From JAIVJM01 sp963816985 (GTDB taxonomy: Bacteria; Acidobacteriota; Blastocatellia; Pyrinomonadales; Pyrinomonadaceae): a stretch of 64,000 nucleotides of DNA. Positions 56,153-64,000 of this stretch are shown here, piece after piece (within the stretch, counting starts at the first letter, position 1; each line of letters starts with the position of its first letter). The notes beneath the pieces were generated by a model that saw nothing but the letters and a program-made list of their open reading frames with translations, did no database searches and had not been told where the DNA came from. A program made the translations under genes and the position numbers. The stretch is from positions 1,922,001-1,986,000 of the forward strand of contig CAWFMF010000004.1 in the NCBI GenBank assembly GCA_963816985.1, given 5' to 3'.

Positions 56153-56698
56153 TTAGTGTCCGGCGGTCGCGCCGACGACGCGCGTGCGCGCGGGACGGCG
56201 CTCGTGACGGGCGCACGCGCGGGCCAGAGCCTGTTCGACGCGCGGCTCGATGTTGCACTCGGCTTGACGGCAGACCGCCGCCAACTCCGAGATGACGAGA
56301 TAGCGGGCTCTCTCCAGCATCCTTTGTTCGCGGAACGAGAGCGGCTTGAGGTGGCTCAGGTATGTCAGGTGCTTGAGCACGTCGGCGACCTCGAAGATGT
56401 CGCCGGTTCGCATCTTGTCGGAGAAATCTTTGAACCGATCTTTCCAGTCGCTCGCGGCGTTGGCGAAGTCGTCGGCCAAGTGACGCAGAAGCATCTCGCA
56501 CTCGGCTGAAGTAATCGGGGAACGGAGTCCGACTTCGTTAGCGTTGGCGACGGGAACGAGAACGACTGAGTTGGTAGCGGCAAGGCGAAGAGTGTAGAAA
56601 GGAAGGGAGGTCGCTCCGATCTGTTTCTGCTCAATCTGTTCGATGGTTCCGATGCCGTGATTGGGGTAAACGACTTTCTGGCCGACTTTGAAACCCAC
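56153..56698 (-). CDS. CarD-family transcriptional regulator
   Basis: A 181-residue protein. The N-terminal RNA-polymerase-interacting domain reads FKVGQKVVYPNHGIGTIEQI and SVVLVPVANANEVGLRSPI, and the C-terminal helical DNA-binding part contains DWKDRFKDFSDKMRTGDIFE and REQRMLERARYLVISELA. CarD binds the polymerase beta subunit and stabilises open promoter complexes, often at rRNA genes. The start is probably a GTG at 56698, with AGGAGG 6 nt upstream; the longer frame to 56740 lacks support. The C-terminal tail is basic (RHERRPARTRVV). The spacer to 56924 holds no gene. Confidence 0.93.
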   Translation of the reverse strand: MGFKVGQKVVYPNHGIGTIEQIEQKQIGATSLPFYTLRLAATNSVVLVPVANANEVGLRSPITSAECEMLLRHLADDFANAASDWKDRFKDFSDKMRTGDIFEVADVLKHLTYLSHLKPLSFREQRMLERARYLVISELAAVCRQAECNIEPRVEQALARACARHERRPARTRVVGATAGH

Positions 56699-56924
56699 CA
56701 CACACCTCCTGTGTTGACAAAAAACAGAGCCGCGTCGCAAGTCGGGTTTTGGGAATTCCCTAGAGGGATCATTGCGACGCAGCCGCGTCCTACTGAATTC
56801 TCACGAAAGTGTAACAAGCGCCCCGATGAGGCGTCAAGCCACAGCCTTTCGCACTTGAATTGAGAAAATTTTCCTGCCCGCGAGACTCCTTGGCGGGCTC
56901 CCTTGGATGGCCGCACAAGTCCGC

Positions 56925-58727
56925 TCAGGGGAGCGGTTTGTGCGTCGAGTCCTGCTTGTTCGTTGAACTTCCGGCGAGAGACTCGGCCCGCCCCCGGTGG
57001 AGCGCGGCGAGCGCCGCGATTCTTTGCAGGCGATCCCGCAAGGCTTCGGCGGCTTGGCGGACGCGGGGCTCGTCGCGGCCCGCGAGCATCATAAAGACAT
57101 CAGTATTGAAGTTCGGATTCCCGTTTTCCGAGACGATGCGGTTCTGATTCGCCGTGCGGACGACCTCTTCGAGAATCTCAAGGGCCGCCCCGGCGCTCAC
57201 GGGCTCGATGGCCGCCGCCAGCTCGCTCAGGGCGACGAGCGAGCGCGACTGCTTGAAAGGGTTGATGGAGCTTGCCACGGGCGCGAGCAGCGTCGGGACG
57301 TAAGTGTCGTGAGAGGAGTTGCGCTCTTCGGCGTCTTTCAAGAGCCGGACGGCGAGGTTCGTGAGGACGGAGGCCGAAGAGGCGTCCTTCTCTCTGACGA
57401 GCCTGCGGACGAGCGGCGGGAAGGCGCGCAGGACGGACTGCGGGCGCGTGAGCTGCCGCGCGAGCCTTTCGGCCCCGACCATGTCGCCGCGCTCCGTGAG
57501 GCTCAAGGATTCGCGCGTGTTGACCTCCTCCGCGAGCTTCGATTTGAGGTCGCCGTCCTTCAAGAGTTCGAGCATCCTGCGCGCCTCGGCGAACTCGCCC
57601 TTACTCATCAACGTCGAGACGGCCATCTCCACGTCGAGCGGGTCTTTCGTCTGCCGCGCGGTCTTGAGGCGGTCTTCGACCGTGCGGCGATACCTGCTCT
57701 CCAACTGCTCGCGGTTCATGAGCGGCGGCTCGTGCGCGCCCGGTATGCGGCTCAGACTTTCGAGCGCGTAGAAGCGCGCCGAGAGGTCGGGCGCGTTGTC
57801 GAGGAGGAGCGGCCACATCGTCATCAGCATCGCGCGCGCGTTGCGCGAGCCGCCGGGTTGCGCCTGCTCCAAGCGTTCGAGCGTTTCGAGGACGTAAGTG
57901 ATGTAAGCCCTCACGGCCTCGCGTCCGGGCGGAGTTCTCGTGTTCGGGTTCCGGGCGGCGGGCGTGGAGTCCGCGACGAGCATCATCATGAACCCGAAGG
58001 GGACGCGGAGCGACGTGCCGCCGCGCTCGGCGTAGGCCGAGAGGGGGAGCGCGCGAAGGCGCTCGACGTATTCGATGATGAGCCGGTCGGCGGCGGCGCG
58101 GTCGCGGGCGGCGACGGCGTTGATGGAGGACGCGACGGTCATGAGCGTCGGGTCGGCCTCGACGGCGCGGAGGATGTAGTTGCCCGCCTCTTCGAGTTTA
58201 CCTTCGGCGGTGGCGGCGTCGGCCATGACGGCGAACTGCATCACCTCGGCCTCGCCGCCGAGTTCGCGCGCGATGAGTTCGGCGAGTTCGTCGGCGAAGG
58301 CTTTGTCGCGCGCCGCGACCTTGAGGACGCGGCGGCGCACCATGCCGCGCGCGGCGTCTTCGGGCGTCGGCGGTTGGAGCCGCGCGCCGACCTCGCGCGC
58401 GCGCACCTTCTGGCGGTCAACCTCGGCGGGGAAGGTCAGCTCCGTCGCCTCGCGCAGAAGCTTCTTCGCCCACTCGCGGTCGAGCGTCCAAGCGGCGTCG
58501 GCGATCTCGGCCTTCGCCGAGGCGGCGTCAACCGGCTTGGAGAGTTCTTTCGCCTCCGCTTCGAGCGCGCGCAAATCGAGGAGGAGCGCTTCGCGCTGCG
58601 GCGCGAGCGTCGAGGCTTCCGACTCTTTCGGCGCGGGCGGAGGTTTCGGCGTCGCCGTCTGGGCGAGGGAAGTGGAGGCTGCGGCTGCGGAGAGTGAGAG
58701 CAGCAGCACGGGGGCAAGTAGCTTCAC
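56925..58727 (-). CDS. large secreted helical protein, function unknown
   Basis: A 600-residue protein with a signal peptide (MKLLAPVLLLSLSAAAASTS). The rest is almost entirely helical, with repeated 35-40-residue units (AEAGNYILRAVEADPTLMTV, GEFAEARRMLELLKDGDLKS), like TPR or HEAT scaffolds. No enzymatic motif is recognised. The start is a GTG at 58727, which begins the signal peptide; the long open frame upstream is antisense GC-rich noise. It is 226 bp from carD and 181 bp from phoR, so it is probably a separate unit. Confidence 0.75.
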   Translation of the reverse strand: MKLLAPVLLLSLSAAAASTSLAQTATPKPPPAPKESEASTLAPQREALLLDLRALEAEAKELSKPVDAASAKAEIADAAWTLDREWAKKLLREATELTFPAEVDRQKVRAREVGARLQPPTPEDAARGMVRRRVLKVAARDKAFADELAELIARELGGEAEVMQFAVMADAATAEGKLEEAGNYILRAVEADPTLMTVASSINAVAARDRAAADRLIIEYVERLRALPLSAYAERGGTSLRVPFGFMMMLVADSTPAARNPNTRTPPGREAVRAYITYVLETLERLEQAQPGGSRNARAMLMTMWPLLLDNAPDLSARFYALESLSRIPGAHEPPLMNREQLESRYRRTVEDRLKTARQTKDPLDVEMAVSTLMSKGEFAEARRMLELLKDGDLKSKLAEEVNTRESLSLTERGDMVGAERLARQLTRPQSVLRAFPPLVRRLVREKDASSASVLTNLAVRLLKDAEERNSSHDTYVPTLLAPVASSINPFKQSRSLVALSELAAAIEPVSAGAALEILEEVVRTANQNRIVSENGNPNFNTDVFMMLAGRDEPRVRQAAEALRDRLQRIAALAALHRGRAESLAGSSTNKQDSTHKPLP

Positions 58728-58908
58728 GTTCAAAGTACCTCTTCGGTGCGGGGCGGCGGGCGCGCGGCGGCGGGAGCGGCCTGCTGGCGGCGTGCGCGTT
58801 CGGTCGAGTCTTCTCGTTCGCGGGGTGAATGATACTTCAGGCGGCGCGCGCGGCAAACAAAATTCGGGACGGCGGGCGGGGGCGGGGAAAAATTCGGACG
58901 CCTGACGT

Positions 58909-60202
58909 TCAGCCCTCCGCGTCCGTCGGCAGCTCGACGGTGAAGACCGAGCCTTCGCCGGGCGCGGAGCGGACTGTCGCCTCGCCGCCGTGCGCGCGCG
59001 CGAGGTGCTTGACGATGGCGAGGCCGAGGCCCGTGCCGCCGAGCGCCCGCGAGCGCGCGCGGTCAACGCGGTAGAAGCGCTCGAAGATGCGCCCGACGTG
59101 TTCGGGCGCGATGCCTTCGCCCGCGTCCGAGACGTGGACGCGGTCGCGCTCGGTCGCGCGCTCGTGCGAGACGCGGACTTCGCCGCCCACGGCGCTGAAC
59201 TTGATGGCGTTGTCGAGGAGGTTCGTCAACATCTGTTCGAGCCGCCGCGCGTCGGCGCGCACCGTGACCTCCGCCGGCACTTCGTTGCGCAGACGTAACG
59301 CCGCGCTCCGAGGCGCGCGAGGCGAGCGCCGTCAGGCAGTCGTTGACGAGCGAAGAGAGCCTGACGGTCGCGGCCTCGACCTCGACCATCCCGGCCTCGA
59401 TGGCCGAGAGTTCGAGGATGTCGTTGATGAGGTTGTGCATCCGCTCGGAGTTGCGGCGGATAATGGAGAGGAAGCGGCGGTTGTGTTCGGGGTCGTCAAT
59501 CGCGCCCTCTTCGAGCGTCTCGACGAAGGCGAGGATGGCCGTCAAAGGCGTCCGCAGCTCGTGGCTCACGTTCGACAGAAACTCCTGCCGCACGCGCTCC
59601 AAGCGTTCGAGCCGCGTGATGTCGAAGAAGACGCCGACCGCGCCGCGCGCCTCCGGCGGAGAGACGCCCGCGCCCGCCTTGTTCTTCAGCGGCGCGACGT
59701 GGAGGTCGAAGACGCGACGCTCTGAGTCGCCCATCTCGACCTTCGCCTCGGCGCGCTCGCCGCGTTCGAGCGCCGCCGCGAAGGCCGCATGAATCGAAGG
59801 GTCGCGCGTCAGCTCCGAAAGTCTTCGCTCGCCGCTCGCCGCCGTCGCGACCTCGCCGAAGAGCGCGCGCGCCGCGTTGTTCGACCCCAGCACGCGCGCC
59901 CCGCCGTCCACCACCAGAACGCCCTCGCGGATGCTCTCCATCGTCGCTTCCAGGAGCGCGCTCGCCGGAAGCGACGCCACTCCGCGCCGCACTTCAAACC
60001 CCGTGCTCGAAAGGTGGATGGAGGGCGCGGGCTCGCTCTCCCCTTTGAAGAGCGAGCGCGGGAAGAGCAAGACCGCGAGCGCGCCGAGCAGGGCCGAGGC
60101 GAGCGCGACCTTCCCGGCGTAGTTGTCGAAGGAGTAGAGGACGAGGGCGAAGACGACGACCGCGCCGCCGAAGAGGAAAGCGATTGTGAGACGGAAGGAC
60201 AT
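58909..60202 (-). CDS. phoR: PhoR-type sensor histidine kinase, frameshifted
   Basis: A kinase of about 430 residues. The first frame has two N-terminal membrane spans (LTIAFLFGGAVVVFALVLYS, ALASALLGALAVLLFP), a PAS domain (about 75-200) and the HisKA motif FLSNVSHELRTPLTAI with the phosphorylated His. It breaks near 59291-59297, where one extra base turns TLRNEVPAEV into another frame. The second frame has NLLDNAIKF, DAGEGI and GGTGLGLAIVKHLARAHGG, the ATP-binding lid and G boxes. The start at 60202 follows the hairpin. It is last in the phosphate operon and partners PhoB. The kinase cannot be made whole as written. Confidence 0.9.
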
Positions 60203-60209
60203 GAAAGAG

Positions 60210-60294
60210 AAGCCGTGAACCGTAAACCGTGATGGGTGACAGGACGAAGACAGGTTATATCCTGTCACGGTTTACCTGTCACGGCTCACGGCTT
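60210..60294. repeat. tandem-word hairpin, GTAAACC/GTGACAGG type (phoB-phoR spacer)
   Basis: The arms 60210-60244 and 60260-60294 (35 nt) pair with about nine mismatches. On the minus strand the loop reads TATAACCTGTCTTCG. It fills the spacer between phoB and phoR; the right arm ends inside the last codons of phoB. Confidence 0.85.
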
Positions 60295-60981
60295 TTCCGT
60301 GCAGCCCTTGAAGCGGTAGCCGACGCCGACGACCGTCTCGATGGAGTCGCCGCACGCGCCGAGCTTCTGGCGGAGGCGGCGGATGTGCACGTCGAGCGTG
60401 CGCGTGTCGCCGTAGTATTCGTAGCCCCAGACGTTGTCGAGCAGTTGCTGGCGCGTGGCGACGCGGCCCGTGCCGCGCGCGAGCGTCGAGAGCAGGGCGA
60501 ACTCCTTGCGCGTCAGGCGCACCGCCTCGCCGTCGCAGACGACGCGCATGTCCTCGAAGTCTATCGAGAGGCGGCTGTCCTCGTAGCGCGCCGAGGCCGA
60601 CTCGTCCGAGCGGCGGAGGACGGCCCGCACCCTCGCCACCAGCTCGCGCACCGAGAAGGGCTTCGAGATGTAGTCGTCCGCGCCGAGGTCGAGCCCGGCC
60701 ACGCGGTCGGCCTCGGAGGCGCGGGCCGTGACCATGATGATCGGCGTGCGGCGCGTCGCGGGCTCGCGCCGGAGGCGGCGGCAAAGCTCCGTCCCGCTCA
60801 TGCCCGGCAGCATGAGGTCGAGGATGACGAGCGCGGGCGCGCCCTTCGGGTCGAGCGCGGCGCTCAAGCCCTGCTCGCCCGTCAACGCCACGCGCGCCTC
60901 CAAGCCCTCACGCTCCAGGTTATACCTCAACCCCTCCGCGATGTCCGGGTCGTCCTCGACGATGAGCACTGCTTTAGACAT
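60286..60981 (-). CDS. phoB: PhoB-type response regulator
   Basis: A 231-residue OmpR/PhoB-family regulator. The receiver domain has the acidic pair in VLIVEDDPDIAEG, the phosphorylated Asp in LVILDLMLPGMSG (near residue 54), the Thr in VTARASEADR and the Lys in YISKPFSVRELV. The C-terminal winged helix (about 135-231) has LTRKEFALLSTLARGTGRVA and TRTLDVHIRRLRQKL. In this context it should activate the pst operon and other phosphate genes through Pho boxes. No Pho box was found inside the window, since the promoter of the operon lies beyond the edge. The start is the ATG at 60981, after the hairpin. Confidence 0.95.
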   Translation of the reverse strand: MSKAVLIVEDDPDIAEGLRYNLEREGLEARVALTGEQGLSAALDPKGAPALVILDLMLPGMSGTELCRRLRREPATRRTPIIMVTARASEADRVAGLDLGADDYISKPFSVRELVARVRAVLRRSDESASARYEDSRLSIDFEDMRVVCDGEAVRLTRKEFALLSTLARGTGRVATRQQLLDNVWGYEYYGDTRTLDVHIRRLRQKLGACGDSIETVVGVGYRFKGCTEKP

Positions 60982-60983
60982 AA

Positions 60984-61057
60984 GTTCAAAGTTCAAGGTT
61001 CAAAGTTCAAAGTCGCAAGGCTCTATAACTTTGAACCTTGAACTTTGAACTTTGAAC
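60984..61057. repeat. tandem-word hairpin, TTCAAAG type (phoU-phoB spacer)
   Basis: The arms 60984-61012 and 61029-61057 (29 nt) pair with two mismatches and consist of GTTCAAAG units repeated four times. It fills the spacer between phoU and phoB. Confidence 0.9.
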
Positions 61058-61717
61058 TCAATAGGTGTGTTTGATGACGGCGGCCTCCCGCATGTAGACG
61101 GTCAGCTCGCAGATGTCCGTGACGTAATCGCCGATGCGTTCGAGGTGCTTGGCGACGAGGAGGAGGCGCGCGGCGCGCGTCGTGGTCGCCGGGTCTGTCG
61201 CCATGAGCTGGATGAGCCCGTGGAAAACGTGGTCGTAAAGCTCGTCCATCTCGTCGTCGCGCTCGATGAGCAGTCGGGCCGCAGCCGCGTCGCCGTGCGT
61301 GAAGGCGTCGAGCGCGGCCCGGAGCATCTCCGAGGCGGTCGAGGCCATGCGCATCAGCTCGACCTGCGGGCGGAGCTGCGGCTCGTCGTTGAGGTCAATG
61401 GCCGCGCGCGCGATGTTGCAGGCGTGGTCGGCGATGCGCTCAAGGAGCGGCGTGATTTTGACCACCGCGACGACGAAGCGGAGGTCGCGCGCGGCGGGCT
61501 GGCGCAGGGCCAGAACGTCTATGCAGAGGCGGTCTATCTCGACTTCGATGCGGTCAATCGCGTCGTCGCCGTCGAGCACCTCGCGCGCCGCCGTGCTGTC
61601 GCGCTCGACGAGCGAGCGCATGGCCTTCTGCACCGCCCGCTCGCTCTCGCCGCCGAGCACCAGCACGCGATCCCTCAGCCTGTCCAATTCGTCGTCGAGC
61701 CTTCTGTGTTGTTCCAT
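61058..61717 (-). CDS. phoU: phosphate transport system regulator PhoU
   Basis: A 219-residue protein made of two three-helix PhoU repeats (about 15-105 and 115-210). Metal-binding signatures are EVEIDRLCIDVLALRQPAAR, RIADHACNIARAAID and the second ERIGDYVTDICEL, each carrying the E/DxxxD-type ligands. PhoU links the Pst transporter to PhoR and keeps the Pho regulon off when phosphate is plentiful. The length is normal. It lies between pstB and phoB, each spacer holding one hairpin. Confidence 0.95.
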   Translation of the reverse strand: MEQHRRLDDELDRLRDRVLVLGGESERAVQKAMRSLVERDSTAAREVLDGDDAIDRIEVEIDRLCIDVLALRQPAARDLRFVVAVVKITPLLERIADHACNIARAAIDLNDEPQLRPQVELMRMASTASEMLRAALDAFTHGDAAAARLLIERDDEMDELYDHVFHGLIQLMATDPATTTRAARLLLVAKHLERIGDYVTDICELTVYMREAAVIKHTY

Positions 61718-61719
61718 TT

Positions 61720-61818
61720 CAGTTTTCAGTTTTCAGTTTTCAGTTTCGAGTCCCGGCCTCTCGGATTTGAAAGCTCAAATCTCAGGGCTGAAAACTGAAA
61801 ACTAAAAACTGAAAACTG
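61720..61818. repeat. tandem-word hairpin, TTTTCAG type (pstB-phoU spacer)
   Basis: The arms 61720-61746 and 61791-61818 pair and are made of CAGTTTT/AGTTTTC units. Inside the loop lies a second small stem (GATTTGA...TCAAATC). The element fills the spacer between pstB and phoU. Confidence 0.88.
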
Positions 61819-61826
61819 TCTCCTTC

Positions 61827-62666
<840 letters not shown>

Positions 62667-62670
62667 AAGG

Positions 62671-62754
62671 ATCGTCAATCGTGAATCGTCAATCGTGAAT
62701 CGTGAATCGTAAGAACCTGTCTTTAACTATTTACGATTTACGATTCACGGTTTT
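62671..62754. repeat. tandem-word hairpin, GTGAATC type (pstA-pstB spacer)
   Basis: The arms 62689-62712 and 62731-62754 (24 nt) pair with four mismatches. Tandem ATCGTGA/ATCGTCA words extend the left side back to 62671. The loop 62713-62730 holds GAACCTGTCTTTAAC. It fills the spacer between pstA and pstB. Confidence 0.85.
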
Positions 62755-63599
62755 CAAAATCTCTTCCGCGTCAGGAAACGGACGGCGACGTTGATGACGA
62801 GGATGATCGTCATCAGGACGAGAGTCGCCGCCCACGCCAGCGCGTGCCACTCGTCGTAGGGCGAGATGGCGTAATTATAAATCTGCACCGTCAGCGACGC
62901 GACCGGCTGGAAGAGGTCGTGGCTGAAGAAGCGGTAGTTGAGGGCCGTGAACAGGAGCGGCGCGGTCTCGCCCGAAACGCGCGCGACCGCGAGCATCGCG
63001 CCCGTCGCTATCCCCGGCGCGGCGGCGGGCAGCACGACGCCCGTCGTCACCCTCCACTGCGGCGCGCCGAGCGCGAGCGCCCCCTCGCGCAGAGAGTGCG
63101 GGACGAGTCGAATCATCTCTTCGGTCGTGCGCGCGACGATGGGCGTCATGATGATGGCGAGCGCGATGCCGCCCGCGAGCGCCGAGAAGTTGCCCATCGG
63201 GAGGACGACGACCGTGTAGACGAAGACGCCGACGACGATTGAAGGGACGCCCGTCAGCGTGTCGGTCACGAACCGCACGAGGCTCGCGAAGCGGCCCTCG
63301 CCGAACTCCGCGAGGAAGACGCCCGTCGAGACGCCGAGCGGGAGCCCTATCAAAGAAGCAAGTCCGAGCAGCAGGAGCGAGCCCGTGATGGCGTTACCGA
63401 TGCCGCCGCCCTCGCCCACCGGTTTCGGCGTCTCGACCAGAAAGCTCAGGTTGAGCGCGCCGACGCCGCGCCATGCGATGTAGCCGAGGATGAGCAAAAG
63501 CATCGTCACCGCAAAAAGCGCGCACGCCCCCGCCAGCCCCGTCATCACGGCGCTCGCCGCCCGCCTCCGCGCGTTTGCCTTGTTTAAGAGAACTGCCAT
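62754..63599 (-). CDS. pstA: phosphate ABC transporter permease PstA
   Basis: A 281-residue membrane protein with six predicted spans. It has GIGNAITGSLLLLGLASLIG in the N-terminal part, FVTDTLTGVPSIVVGVFVY, and the permease EAA loop EGALALGAPQWRVTTGVVLP. The C-terminus is normal (VINVAVRFLTRKRF). PstA pairs with PstC to form the channel for phosphate. It is preceded by pstC with a 118-bp spacer (63600-63717). That spacer holds GAGTTTGA-type words on the minus strand but no full hairpin. Confidence 0.96.
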   Translation of the reverse strand: MAVLLNKANARRRAASAVMTGLAGACALFAVTMLLLILGYIAWRGVGALNLSFLVETPKPVGEGGGIGNAITGSLLLLGLASLIGLPLGVSTGVFLAEFGEGRFASLVRFVTDTLTGVPSIVVGVFVYTVVVLPMGNFSALAGGIALAIIMTPIVARTTEEMIRLVPHSLREGALALGAPQWRVTTGVVLPAAAPGIATGAMLAVARVSGETAPLLFTALNYRFFSHDLFQPVASLTVQIYNYAISPYDEWHALAWAATLVLMTIILVINVAVRFLTRKRF

Positions 63600-63717
63600 C
63601 TCAAACTCAACAACGAAGCCCGCATCTCAAATCAAACTCAAATTCAAACTCGCAGCACATCGCCTGCTTCTTCAACTACAACGCCTTCTTCATCACTCAT
63701 CCTTCATCCCTTCACTT

Positions 63718-64000
63718 TTACGCTCGCGCCGTCCCGCTCGTCCCGCGCGTGACGCTCCAGACGAGGAGGCGGGCCGCGCCGTTGATGATGAAGGTCACGA
63801 GGAAGAGGACTAATCCCAGTTGGACGAGCGCGCTCAGGAACAGCTCGTCCGACGCCTCGGCGAACTCGTTGGCGAGGACGGAGGCGATGGTGTAGGACGG
63901 GTCGAAGAGCGACCATGAGATTTCGGCGCGGTTGCCGATGAGCATCGTGACGGCCATCGTCTCGCCGATGGCGCGGCCCAGGCCGAGGATGATTGCGCCC
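63718..64000 (-). CDS. pstC: phosphate ABC transporter permease PstC, C-terminal part
   Basis: The last 93 codons of pstC; the start lies outside the window. It begins GAIILGLGRAIGETMAVTML (the EAA-type loop), then SYTIASVLANEFAEASDELF and a final membrane span (ALVQLGLVLFLVTFIINGA). The tail is SVTRGTSGTARA. It is the upstream gene of the pstCAB-phoU-phoBR unit; pstS may lie just past the edge. Confidence 0.93.
   Translation of the reverse strand, partial: GAIILGLGRAIGETMAVTMLIGNRAEISWSLFDPSYTIASVLANEFAEASDELFLSALVQLGLVLFLVTFIINGAARLLVWSVTRGTSGTARA

Noticed and set aside
60984..61057. Short direct repeats that could suggest a CRISPR array or iteron
   Set aside because: Units are 7-8 bp in tandem and are mirrored by an inverted copy, giving a hairpin; there are no spacers and no replication gene nearby.

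Overview
The window is 64 kb of high-GC bacterial chromosome, densely coded on both strands. The gene content fits an Acidobacteriota chromosome, probably Blastocatellia: secreted M28, M13 and P1 peptidases, a DUF4388 protein, a CarD regulator, TonB-tail proteins, and intergenic palindromes built from short tandem words. This is inferred from content; no rRNA or tRNA gene was found to confirm it.

Layout. 1-6.9 kb: secreted P1-family peptidase (cut by the window edge), a duplicated-domain secreted protein, small membrane proteins, an SDR oxidoreductase, a membrane protein with a histone-H1-like tail and an FAD/Rieske oxidoreductase. 7.1-10.9 kb: a tightly overlapping three-gene operon encoding a ferritin-like protein with a Cys-rich C-terminus, an MNIO (DUF692) enzyme and a DUF2063 partner. 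It looks like a RiPP-type modification system acting on a large protein. 10.9-24.1 kb: lipoprotein, thymidine kinase, DUF84 NTPase, a 1095-residue TIR-NTPase-HEAT-TPR protein, a frame-broken LeuA-like gene, an M20 peptidase, DUF4388 and TonB-tail proteins, and a GT9 transferase. 24.2-29.1 kb: an accessory patch with a 1029-residue WD40-GTPase-zinc ribbon-TIR protein, an XRE regulator lacking a normal start codon, and a complete IS630-type element. 29.2-34.2 kb: glycolytic gpmI/eno operon, a class D beta-lactamase-like lipoprotein and a HAD phosphatase. 34.3-48.5 kb: MFS transporter, hemerythrin, YdeP-type molybdoenzyme, EF-P, a CGTase-like amylase followed by a CBM48-like protein, and an EttA-type ABC-F ATPase. 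48.5-56 kb: secreted peptidases M28, M28 and M13 and a YVTN propeller protein. 56-64 kb: carD, a helical secreted protein and a phosphate operon (pstC-pstA-pstB-phoU-phoB-phoR).

Two features cross the whole window. First, at least eleven intergenic hairpins have stems made of different 6-9 bp words repeated in tandem, and five of them share a loop core close to AACYTGTCTT. Four successive spacers of the pst/pho operon each carry one. Second, four conserved genes (LeuA-like, NUDIX, EttA and PhoR) are each broken by one small frameshift, which points either to residual assembly errors or to real decay.
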